The notes under the pieces: generated by a model | The model's input: the letters and a program-made list of their open reading frames with translations, nothing else | Database searches by the model: none | What the model was told of the DNA's origin: nothing | From: Combretum micranthum | Lineage: Eukaryota; Streptophyta; Magnoliopsida; Myrtales; Combretaceae | Direction of reading: 5' to 3' | Assembly (NCBI GenBank): GCA_024138025.1 | Contig: JAMXBD010000398.1 | Coordinates: 682,001 to 746,000, forward strand | Length of the DNA: 64,000 bases | Made by a program: the position numbers and the translations under genes | Shown here: piece after piece, positions 1 to 11,500 of the stretch | How the letters are laid out: every line of letters begins with the position of its first letter | Numbering within the stretch: the first letter of the stretch is position 1

Positions 1-3000
1 GACTTAAGAATGACTACCTTAGTCATGTGAAAGTCTCGGTATTACATGTAAGGCATCTAACATGATATTGGGAGACGCTTTTGGGAAGTGTGGTCTAAGC
101 AAGTAATAATGAACATACAAGAATCTAGAAATAAAATAGATCATAATAATAACAATTAAAGGTCTACTACATGATTCTTAGGGGCATACCCATGCTACAA
201 CTCCAAGAATCGAAATACTTAATAGTATTTACAATAATTTAAATACCACATCAAAATATTTTAAAGGAATTCTAATCTAACCCTTCAAGTAGATTTCCTT
301 CAAAAACTCCCAAAAGAAAAACTTATGCAAATAAGAGGAGACCTCGGGTACAAAAACAGTTGTTCCTGTAAATACAAATATCTATAGGGGCATAAGCTTA
401 CGGGCTTAGTGAGTATAATCCCAATAATCATACTTAAAACAAAATAACAACTAAGTTTATTAGACAAGCAAATGTAATGCAATAAGCAAGTGAGCATACA
501 AGACATATGATTTTCCAAGAATCATATGTTGAATGAATTACGTCCTTCATTTGGAGTTAGGTATTCCGGCCCATTGCAACCATCATTTCTTTTAAAACTG
601 TTTTTATAAATCTTACCGGCTCCTATTCGCCATAAAAAAATATGTAGTTATTATCAGCTCCTACTAGCCACCAATTTATATAGTTTTTACCGGCTTCTAC
701 TTGCCATATATATAATACACTGGTTATGCCTAGCACCACTATCATACACTTGTCCCACCAATTGTATAATAGCGAATGCAACGTGACTCAACCTATGAAG
801 TGCATGCATCAACTTTTATTTAGAGCCTAGCCATTATAATTCAATTTCTTACAAGTGATCAACCAATTTCAGACACTTCAACATGCTGATAAACATACAA
901 TTTATTACAAGCATTTCGTGCCTCAATATGCTTAATATTCTTTCAAGATGTTATCAATACACACATTTTAAATTTTATCTTTTCTTAAGTCTAGTGTAAC
1001 TAAATTTATAAGCACAAACATAAGCATGAAAAATAAGGGAAGTAGGCTCACTTGGTCATGACGATACTCACTCGGTCGAAGCAGTCCTTGGGGTAGTATA
1101 CGTCCTCCTCCTTGGTTCCTAAACAAAAGAAATACCCAAAATGAGTATTCCATGGAACTTCTAGTCAAAACTTCAAACTCTATTTTCTAGTTGCGGTAAA
1201 ATTCGTATAGGTGGAAATTCCAAATTAAAATGGTCATAACTTGCTCATTTTAACTTGGAATTTCGCATATAATATATCGGTTTCTACCTATTCGAAAAGA
1301 TCTATCCGTTTCTAAGGTTATTCTTGTCATAAAGAGTCTTTGGGTCCCAAAACTGTAAGGTACAGATTTACCACGAAAATTCTAGTTTTCAAAACTTAAA
1401 TTTTGCAAACTTTTCTTTATCTAAAAATACTTGTACCAAAATATAGATATTATTATAGTTGAAAAAACCTTTAAAATGTATATATATTGACTCATATCAT
1501 ATGCATAATCTTCGTAAAAGCAATGTTTTCTAGAAATTTGGAAAAGCAAAACTTTGAAAATTTCCACATAGCTTGATGGAAAAAATTTCTTAGATTATTT
1601 TAAGTGAGTATCTTCCCCTTTTTAATTCTATTTCCTTAGTATTTCAAATTTCAAAAGAATGATTTTTTTATTTTTCTAAGTTTCTTATAATTTAATTTCT
1701 AGAGATTGAGGGGGTAGTTTCTAAATACTATTTAAGAGTGGTTAAAATTTATCAAACTTTACATTTTCTTAACATTTCCTAAAATTTATCTCATTTACTT
1801 AAAATGATTTCCTAAATTATTTACTAACTTTATTCTTTAAGATCATTTTATCCTTATAAAAGAAACTTTCTTGGTGTTTTGTCAAACTAGTCTATTCCTT
1901 CATATTCTAGAGTCGTAGTGAAACTTTCTTAATGAAGTTTAGTAAAACTTTGTTAAACAAGAATTTGAAATTTTAATTTTTAAAGAAAAATTTTCCATTT
2001 TATGGTTCTGTAAAGTGTATGTATGATATATCTACTTTATGTATTATCTAAAATCCTTATGTTCTTTGGTTATTTAAAAACTCATGATGAACTCCTCTAA
2101 ATTTTTTAAAAGGTTTTGCTAAGATAGATTCCTAAGTCTTTATAGGAAAAATCATTTCTTACATGACAAAATTTATTTTTGAAAAGAACTTCTATCTTTT
2201 TATTTAAGAAAACATTTCCTTCTTTATCTTGTTGAAACAAAAATCAATATGTTCATGCATGATCATGAATATGAAATCATGAAAATATGAAAACATGAGA
2301 AAGACATAATAGGTAATACAATAAGCAAGTTAATAGAAATATCAAGTATTGGGAACCTTAGCTTCATCAAGGTATCATGGGACTAAGAGTAGACTAGTCC
2401 CAAAAAGAATAAAGAAAGGAAAGAAAATGTTGTTTTGACTTGATAACGACAAGTCTAAGATTAGAAAGACTGGTCTTAAAATAGCATAAAATAAATAAAT
2501 TACAAAGCATGAAATTAAATAAATAACAAGTGAGCTTATATGCTATAAAGATTATATATAGTTACATAAATATATTTAGTTAGTTATGAATAAGAAGCTA
2601 GCATAATAACAACAATGATATCATTAATAAATGAACTAATAACAACATAATAAAATTTGAATTTCATGTACAAGAACAAAACATGAACATGTTGTTGCTT
2701 TTACTACTTATATGAGTTTCAAAAAAACACCATAATCATGCTAGTTATATGACATGAATAAATAAAATAAGGATAGGAGTTTTTACCTAAAGTATTTATG
2801 GTGTAGGAAGAAGATGGTGGATGTATGGTTATGTGGTTAGTGAGAAATTGTAATTGGATTGTGTATAGAGAGAAATTTTGTGAGTATTTGGTGAAAGAGA
2901 GTTTTGGTAAAGAAAATTTTTGTGGAGTGAATTTGAGAAGGTTTTGTTATGTGTAAAGATGGTGTGAAAAAAGTGGAGGGAGAAGGGGTATTTATAATTG

Positions 3001-3705
3001 AAGATGGAGGAAAATTAGATGTAATAAAATAAATTAAAACAGAAAAATAATTGAGGGAAAAGAGAGGGGTATGGCACCAGCCATAGGGAGAGGAGAGTGG
3101 GAGAGATGTAATTTTTGTTGTTTTATAATAAAAGGTAATAAAGATGTGAAATATGGTTGATGTGAAGGTGTATTGGAAATGAAAAATGTAGAAAAATAGT
3201 TATGTAGGTAGTAAGAATAGGCATTAAGGTAAAGTAGAGATAGATGAATAGTAACTAATAGTAGTATAGGGTAATGAATAGTAAACAAGACTAATAATAT
3301 ACCGGTAGTAAAGAAAATATGCGTATAAATGCAATATATATTATTTTTAGTTACCGAAAAATTACGAAACTGATATTTTTGAAATCCTTGTATTATTTTG
3401 GTCCTAAGGGTGTTATCGGAATATTTTTACTATTCCAAGCCTCGTGACACGCTTTTTGAGAGCTGATCTCGTTTGGGTCCAAAGGACACTTGATATTCGT
3501 GAATCTGATATTTTTACATTTCCTTATATTATTACGAACTATTATCACTAATTATTTCAACTTTGTTTTCTAGGACTAAACAATACGGGAATGTCAGATC
3601 TAAATTATAGGGTTTATACTATTCTTTTGTTGACCTTTAGGGTTTGCAGTTGATTATTAATTCTAAGATTAAACTTAAAATTAATCGAAATTTCAAGGGT
3701 TTACA
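1..3705 (-). mobile_element. LTR A, Tekay/Del-type chromovirus LTR, left end cut by window edge
   Basis: The right boundary is the LTR start read on the minus strand (TGTAAACCC, plus-strand GGGTTTACA ending at 3705). The left terminus (TGTCACGCCCC-type in its relatives) lies just outside the window, so roughly 50 bases seem to be missing. The copy shares the landmarks of the other LTRs here: a minus-strand TATAAATA at 2989-2996, a conserved block at about 1225-1315, a 3' splice-site-like TAG|G at 1119-1120, GTGAGT at 1066-1071, hairpins near 503-529 and 390-415. No purine tract follows at the right, so it is a solo LTR or the 5' LTR of an element extending left; the window cannot decide. The lineage is inferred from similarity to LTRs H and I, which adjoin chromodomain integrases. 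Confidence 0.8.
2989..2996 (-). promoter_or_regulatory. TATA box of LTR A
   Basis: Minus-strand TATAAATA followed by CCCC and a CT-rich stretch, at the same relative place as TATA motifs in LTRs B, C, F, H and I. It is taken as the core promoter of the LTR, with transcription expected to start about 30 bases downstream (lower coordinates). Confidence 0.5.
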
Positions 3706-6690
3706 TTTTTCACGTATGCCGACATCGAACTTTAAAATTCCGGTGTTCATATAAAATTTACATGATATTGATCCAGGAAATGCTAGCTTTGAAAGTCATC
3801 AGTCTTACAATGTACATCACCAATGTAGATAATTTATGCCACCAACGTTTGTCCATTTTACGTAAAATAAAATAATTTATGTATCTTCTGTTCCAATGCA
3901 CGCCAACTTGAAGGCCGCCGGCCTATCACGTATGCCGCCAAGTTTGAGCATGTACACCGCCGGTATAGGGCCGATGTAAGCACTGTTTATCTTCTTCCTA
4001 GTTTTTCTTCAGTTTGTATCTTGTTTTTCTTGCATTATATATGTATTAAACCTATGTTTAAGCTATTTCCAAGTGTTTTTCCATGCTTCACAAGTATTAT
4101 GCATGATATATCTTCTCAAATAACACCTTGTAATCGTCATACTATATGTTTTCCTGGCTTTTACATATATTCTAATGTATAAATAGGGTTTAAGGTTAGA
4201 TACTGCCTTGTTTGGAGCTACTAGGGTGATGTTCAATCCTTCCCATAGCTTGAAACGATCCTAAGTTAATAAGGATATGGTTTAAACTAATGTTTAACAT
4301 GTAAACTTAACTTAATACGAATTTGCACTTACCTTCCTTTGTTATCTTGCTAAACTTGGAGCTTGTTTATGGAGCTATTTGTGTTGTTGTTGTTTTAGGT
4401 TGTATTGTGTGCTGTTGTTAGACCAAAGGGGGTTTAATTGCTTTGTTCTTTTGTTCTTTAAGTTGGTGTTTTTATAAGCATATGGGCAGCAACATTCTAG
4501 GCCAAATATAGGAAGAATACTCTACCGAACTCAACTTCATTTGCATGAATTTGTTAGCATTTAATGAGTTATACACTTAGGCAACTTTTGATTGGTTTAG
4601 GTCATTTTTTTAAATCGACTTTTGGTGCAATTTGACCCTCTTTTCCTTGAAGAATTCGGTTGCTGCATTTCAAGAGGATCCCAGCCATTCATTTCCACAA
4701 TTTGCACCAAATTGTATCTTAATTTGTATAATATTATTTAATTAATTATTTATCTTAGTTTATGATAGTTTATTAAGCTAAACGGGTATATTTATGTCTG
4801 TTATTTAGGATTTTTGTCTCCAAAAATTTATATAAAGCTTCTACAAATTTTCTAGATTATTTTTTGAGTTTAAAGTTTATGGGATTAAATTATTTTTAGG
4901 ATTTTATCTTACGCGATTAGGGTTTTCTAAACTTAATAGACCAATTTTTGTTTCAGTCTTTGAGAGCTTTAGAATTCACTAACTAGAATAATTGTGTGAT
5001 CCAAATATTTATTTGAAGTATAAATTGTTATTTATGGATCTGTTTTTATTCTTATTATATTTTTATAACCCTAGTTCATCCTTAAATTATCGTTTTCTAA
5101 CTATAAACTTTATTATTTATTTACTTTCTAGTGTATTTGAAATCGTATCTCAATCATTTCTATACTTTGAGTTTTCGGTACTAGCTACAAAATCTTGCTT
5201 TTGGTATTTGTTACTATCTATAGGACTTTGATTTAAGGTTTGGAGTTATATGTAGGTTCATTACTTTTCGTAGTTCTATTATAGAGCTTTTGTTGACTCC
5301 TACATTGACCTTCTATTTTTATATTTGTATTTCTATCTATTTTTACTGACATGAAAAATATCGTGGTTTACAAGTAGACGGCCTCTCCATGAGTTCGACC
5401 TCGAGATAATTCCTCAAGCTTGCCCATGAGCCACCTCCACAAGATCGAGCATGTTAACAAGCAATCTCCATGAACTGTAAATAGTCCCTCCCTCCATAAA
5501 GAAGGGAGGGACAAATTTTCACTGAAGTGAATATTCTTCTGATAAATCTTTAGAGAAAGACCCACAAACTGACTTAGACATTGGAGTGGTCATGCCAAGA
5601 CATCGGAGTGGCCGTGCCAAGCAACTCCTCAGCACACCTATGACTGCTTTTCTATGTTTGTAGAGAGCAAATATCTAGCGGTAGAATCAACTCGTACGAC
5701 AATACCTATTTCAAGCATTATTTTTTAATGAAGCTATGATTACCAGTCTAAAATTACATGCTATCTTACTACAAAAATTTCAAGTACACACATACATCTT
5801 TGATATGGAAAAACTTGAAAGTGCCTTTTATATTTCAGAAAAAATAAAGATGAAGCCAAATCTCTATAATTGATTATGAAACACATGCTATGCTTAACTT
5901 GCATTGCCATATAAAATTGTTAGAATTTATAACTTTTTTTTAAGCATTTTTGCTTTTCCTTTTTTAAAGCGAAAATGTGGTGCTCCTTGGAAAGAATTTT
6001 ACAGGCCATCGAAGGAACAAAACCTACTTTGTTCTCTCTCTCCATACTTTACAAATGAAAAGAAATTCCTGTATCTCATATATGACTGGTCATGACAATC
6101 CCTTTTACTGCCTTACTTTATCTTTTATATAGTAGGTCCAAAAAGATTCATGGGTCTAGGCAAATCATACTCACACCTCAAATTGTCTCAAATAAAATCA
6201 CTATCTCCAACAATTACATTACAATGGCAAACATTTTAATAGCCAATTTTGTATGAGATTCAAACAATAATATGTACTATAGAACTAACATGTCACATTT
6301 TAATATCTATAGTAGTATCAATAAAAGACCAAAGAGAATGAAATACTTGTTAATGTTTATTGTTTAAAAATTATACAAAAAAAAAAGAATAATATAGTGC
6401 ACAAATTCCTGCAAAATAAGTTACGTTTAGAATATTTTGAATGGAAATGAATTGCGGCATCAGAAATTTACTGCGAATAGAGGAAGATTTGTTAATTTGT
6501 TTGTCACGATTTGGTCTTAAAGCATTCGGGAAAAAATTAAAAGCGGAAACAACCAAATGAAGCACTATGGTATAAACTACTTTCCAATTGAGCTTTTCTT
6601 TTTCCATCTGTTTTTTTTTTTAACTTCTCTTTGTGGAGAGACATTTTCACTCAGAGAGGCATCTGAGAATGTAAATATTCAAAGAACTGA
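3706..6690. other. AT-rich intergenic DNA, no gene recognised
   Basis: No reading frame with recognisable protein features. Around 3711-3980 there are GC-richer islands (CCGCCGGTATAGG and similar) that resemble the style of Athila/Tat LTRs, such as the one at 36528-37879, so this may be a worn LTR. I could not find ends or a target duplication. The rest is homopolymer-rich DNA with short frames typical of non-coding sequence. Confidence 0.4.
5484..5512. other. Perfect 10-bp inverted repeat with 9-base loop
   Basis: GTCCCTCCCT (5484-5493) is followed by its exact complement AGGGAGGGAC (5503-5512). The stem is GC-rich in an AT-rich setting and could fold in RNA or extrude in DNA. No flanking T-run or gene gives it a clear role; it may be a remnant of a degraded element. 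Confidence 0.5.
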
Positions 6691-7340
6691 TATGATGTAA
6701 ATGTGTTTATTTGTTTTTTTTTTTTTTTCAACTTTAGCACTTATATAAGGAGATAGAATTATGATGAGAGGAAAGAGGACTGTTTATTATGGGAAAGGAT
6801 TGATCTTGCCAAATTTACATTTATAATTTTTTTTTTTTTTTGAATTTGTCTTTCTATATAAAGGAAATAGCATAGTAAACAAAGAGATGCTATCATTAAA
6901 TAGGTTTATTTGAAAAGGTATGGTAAGTTATTTTTTTCTATTGATTTTTTTTTTAGGGACCGGTGTAATATTCCAAGAATGGTGTAATGTAAATGTGAAT
7001 GTATTTTTTTTTTAACACTTATTTAAAAGGATAAACATTAGGACGAAAGAAAGGACTATATACTGGGGGAAGAAGATTGATCTTGACAAATTTATTTATT
7101 TTAATTTTTCTTAGAATTGACATAGTAAACAAAGAGATGCTATCATTAAATAGGTTTATTTGAAAAGGTAAAGTAAATTTTTTTCTATTTTTTTCCAAGA
7201 AAATGAAACAAATAAGTAAACAAAGAAACACCGGCCAAAAAACTAAACAAAGAGATATTATTAAAGTTTCACTTTTTAAAAAAGTTTTTCTTATAATAGT
7301 CAAATGATATGTTAGATAAGTTTATATGAAAAGGTACTAT
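6690..7340. repeat. Imperfect tandem duplication, unit about 250-290 bp
   Basis: A block with poly-T, the string GATTGATCTTG and a 50-base identical stretch beginning CATAGTAAACAAAGAGATGC occurs at 6871 and again at 7121. A third, diverged partial copy follows at about 7225-7340 (AAACAAAGAGATATTATTAAA). Spacing differs along the unit because the T-runs vary in length. It lies downstream of the eIF5B 3' end, in DNA with no other recognisable content. Confidence 0.7.
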
Positions 7341-7615
7341 GATAAATATTATACATTATAAATAGCATTTTTTGGATAGGTGACATCCTAGAAAAGTAAT
7401 CTCCAAAAGAAAAAATATCATTTTGTTAATAGGTTTTATTATTAAAATGTTAATTTAAGACGACACGATGTTAGAGTAGGCTTTGAAAATTATATATTAT
7501 AAATAGATTTGTATCAAACAACATGGTCCTCAAATCACAAGAGCTAAGAAGAAGAAAAACATAAGTATAAAAAAAATGGCATTGTATCTTTTATAAAAAC
7601 TAATTAATTTTTCAT

Positions 7616-7927
7616 TTAATTAATCAGACCCAAATCAATCCTATTGGGAGATCCTATTCCTCCCACTCTAGGCCACAAGGCTACAAAGGCCTTGACAAAT
7701 GAACTGCATAACTTATTGGGCGGAAATAGAGATTTTCCTTTCATTTCAATTAAAATCTCCTCATCATTCCAGACCTGACTCAAGGTACTCAACATGGAAC
7801 ATGTATGTGTCAGACCGCCATTAGCAAAGTTAAGATCAAGAGTTTCAGTAGAAGAATATAAGTTCAGGTCCACCAAACTTTCAATGCGCAGTACATTCAA
7901 AAAGTTATAGGCGTACTCTCTTAACAT
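7616..7927 (-). CDS. Unassigned open frame, 103 codons
   Basis: The translation has a protein-like composition, with a leucine-rich first half and WNDEEILIEMKGK and LWPRVGGIGSPNRIDLG near the end, unlike the low-complexity frames around it. I do not recognise a family. A stop lies just upstream of the ATG, and the ATG overlaps a possible poly(A) signal of eIF5B, so it may be the last exon of a worn gene, a transposon fragment, or chance. Confidence 0.15.
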   Translation of the reverse strand: MLREYAYNFLNVLRIESLVDLNLYSSTETLDLNFANGGLTHTCSMLSTLSQVWNDEEILIEMKGKSLFPPNKLCSSFVKAFVALWPRVGGIGSPNRIDLGLIN

Positions 7928-8509
7928 TTATTAAGTATAGTTTACAGTTATGACCACAGTCGACATCTGCTAGTTAAGTATTTTGCTTATGTGACAGCCA
8001 ACAAACATATAGGCAACCACTTCAATAAACATGAAAATGGGGGACAAACTAACAAGGTCAAGTACAAAAAGGGCTGCACAGATAACAGCTTCACATCCTA
8101 TTCTCAAGGAAGCCAGAGGCACAGTACAAACCTCAAAATAGAAATACAAAATTTTAAGTATTTTGTAGGGAGCAAGAAGTGCAGCCTCAATCGGATGACA
8201 CGGTTATTCCCACTTTCATGTCCCACCGCAGCAACCCAATCTCTTGTCTTGTTTCTCCACAATAAAGGTAGATTAGATCAAAGTCTCATCACATCAGGCT
8301 TCATCATGGGTAAAGAAAATCAAAGAGGCATTGCATATGGAGCTTGTCCAGACACCGAAGTGTCGCACATCAATGCTTCAAAGTCTCAAACATCATGCCA
8401 TAGTCTAATTTAGAAAATCGACATGCCACCAGAGATGACTTAAGAGGCCTGGAGGTAATGGAGCTGGAAGGTTTTCACCTGATTCTATAGTAAATGGCAG
8501 CCATTGAGG
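7926..8509 (-). other. Probable eIF5B 3' untranslated region
   Basis: This follows the eIF5B stop codon on the minus strand. No AATAAA occurs on that strand until 7926-7931 (plus TTTATT), which would give a 3'UTR near 580 bases. Plants often use non-canonical signals, so the true end may be earlier. A 140-codon frame on the opposite strand here is treated as a shadow. Confidence 0.35.
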
Positions 8510-11500
8510 TCACTGTATTTTGAATAGATTCTTCAGCTTTACAACCAGTTTCCATTCCTCAAGAGACAGATCATCCTACAAAAATAAATACTGTAAGCAA
8601 TGCAATCCCAGTCCAGGTTTTGTTACACTCGTATTTGCAGTTCAACTACAATTCCACTACGCTTACTCTTCTCATATTACCAAATCACAAAGCACAAGGA
8701 AAAAGAACATCACTGATTATATATATTCATATATTTTTGGGGGTTAAGCGGCCGGGGGGGGGGGAACAAAATCTTAAGAACAAAGAAAAATTGGCCACCA
8801 TGTTTGAGTTCATCAAAATCAATTACAATATCCTTCTGTTGGGAAAGACAAATATTAAATCATGAGGAGCCAACTAGTGAGACTGAATTTGTTTTTGTGT
8901 CAAGGACAAACTCTGAATAGCATGTCCTCCAGTATATGCCCAGTGAGGCATTTGGACTACTGAAAAATTGGTCACCATGTTCTCGTACTGCTGAGAACAA
9001 TAGGTTGTTTAATTGTTTTAAAAAAAAAGCTTAAATTCAAAGACTAGAATTATTGCAAGCAGAGCAGAGTTTACACCTATAGTTTATAGATGTCATCCTA
9101 ATGGAATTCCATAAATCTACATAACTATGCAAGCTTCTGTTAATTGTTTATCTCTCATGACTCCTGAGTGTAAATCCACTTCTATAGGATAATTTACAGA
9201 TCAAATCACATATATCATAGAATAAGAAACAATTATCCAGTTAGACCTAAGCATTACTTAGGACAAAAAGTTTTCTTTAAGGTTATGTAGTGATACCCGA
9301 TAATTTGCCTTTAGGACATCAATAGACTTCCTTGACATATGGCTGACAAGTTCATCATCTAGCTCAAAATGCCTGCCAAACATCTTCTGCTGCTCCTCGG
9401 GATTGGTTCCCACAATCTGAAATATATAAAAATAAGAGAAGGGGGGTGGCCCGCAGGGGCAGGGGGAAGCAAAGAAGAGAAATGACTCCCCCAAAAACTA
9501 TTTTCATGAAACAAATCAAATTTATGTCGGATTATCAGAAATACAACATTCAAGCACATCTCAAGCACAGAAGGTGAACCTGTCCTTTACAGTGCAGGAA
9601 AACAAAGGATGCTGTGAGATTCTCATGTCAGAAACAAAGTACTAATCTATTATAATGACCAGTTTGTCATATGCATAAAACCACAAAGCAAACACAAAAA
9701 TGCAACGAAACCAAAATAAAAATTGTCCTATTATAAGTGATGCAGGATTAAGCATTGGTGGCCACAACCCACCCCCAGCAAACCCCCTAAAATACAACAT
9801 ACTATTCTTTCTATTCTTTTCCCTATTTTTTTCCCTCTTTGTGGGTTTTGTTAAGGGCGGTTTCTAGGTATCAAGTATCATCAGATGCATACAAACAAAA
9901 ATTCGAGCGACAAATATACTGATCAAAATCTGAAGAGAAATATACCTTAATTGCCACTTTCTGGCCTTTCTTGGCAATATCTACAGGTTTGTGGTTATTT
10001 TCAATAGAAGCAATTCGACCAATATCTATAAAGTCCCTTTGAGGAATACAAATTGGTGTCCCCACCTGTGAAAAGAACATTGAGGAAAAGAAAAGGCATA
10101 AAAGACAAACCTTGTAAGGATGCATATAGTGGCATGAATGGGGTATTTAATTCAAAATCCTTCTTTCCTTTGCAGCCCAATTTGGAACATAAAAAAATAA
10201 TAATAATTAAATAAATAATGAAAAATTATACATGATCAAAGACTCAAAACTCTGTAGTGCCAATCTGAAAGTCAAAAGATCAGACATTTTATCAATAATA
10301 AAAGGCTAAGACTTTTTACCACAGATAATCTAGAAAGAGAATTTAGGATGTGCATCTCACATTCCAAAATTTGCATCCATACAAACAAGGAGGTATTCGT
10401 ATGATCTGGGGTGAGGCTAAGCACAACCTCTTCTTCTCTTTATCCCATCAACTAAAGAAATTACTTTGTTTTTGTGGACTCAACTTTGCCCAAATGGCAA
10501 GAGCGTTTCAATTGTGCATCTGGAAAATTCAAACATGACAATCAGGCAGGCTAATGGTGAATTTGCTGGGAGAAACCGATCCGTTCAAGTCCCAAAAAAT
10601 ACTTGTTTATGGACATTTTCTCATCATCACCAAAAATGGCTAATTTTATTGGCCAACAAACCATTGTTTTCATCAAGTGCGCTTTTACCACACATCCATG
10701 AGCCTCCAATAATGTATATAGGTACAACTAGTTCCTAATATTGCAGAATATCACTGGTGATGCACCTTCCAAGAATGAATGCAGATTTTTCCCATCCCCA
10801 TAACTCATCAACTACTCTTACTATGCATTTATATATAATATCCTGAAATTTGATAGGCTTTTCCACCCCAGGAACCAAGGCAATGGCAGTGAGTATTACC
10901 AATTCAGGTACCTCGCTAGGTGGAAGAAAAATTTTTAGTGCTTGTACTGCATCTACAACCACAACATCCAAAGTGGTCACTAAAGAGACTAGGCCTGGGG
11001 AGTTATTATTTTCTTGGCCAAGTAAAGCACCCCATCACCTCCTTACTGATCAACTTTGCCAATTCCTTTTTCCACTCCTTTGCCAACTTCAAATAATGAA
11101 TCTGACAACACCTTTATGGGGTTATTGGCCTTACTTCCTTAAACTAGAAGATACAATGTCATTGATTTTTGGGGTAAGGTGAGTTTTTTTTTTTTTTTTT
11201 TTGTTAATATATATAAAAGAGAGATTACAAAGAAAAGCACACAAGATGCCTACACAATCAACGTAAACATCGTAGAAACAAAAGGATGCTTAGGTCAATT
11301 TAATGTCCCTAGAGCTCACTAGTGCTTTCTAAGAAAACAACAGCATAAACACACTACAAAAGGCACAGAAAAATAAATATTAAAACACAACCAACAGAAT
11401 GAGCATGGCCTTCAACACATCAGGTATCTCTCTTTCCATAAGTTATAGCACACAGCTGCTATTGCCTATTTTTTCTTCTCATTAAGTCTTCGAGAAGATG

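Noticed and set aside
3706..3980. Athila/Tat LTR fragment after LTR A
   Set aside because: The style of the GC-rich motifs is suggestive, but no TG..CA ends, duplication or coding part could be found.
7991..8413. 140-codon plus-strand frame
   Set aside because: It lies antisense to the probable eIF5B 3'UTR, has no recognisable domain, and lacks a promoter or splice context.
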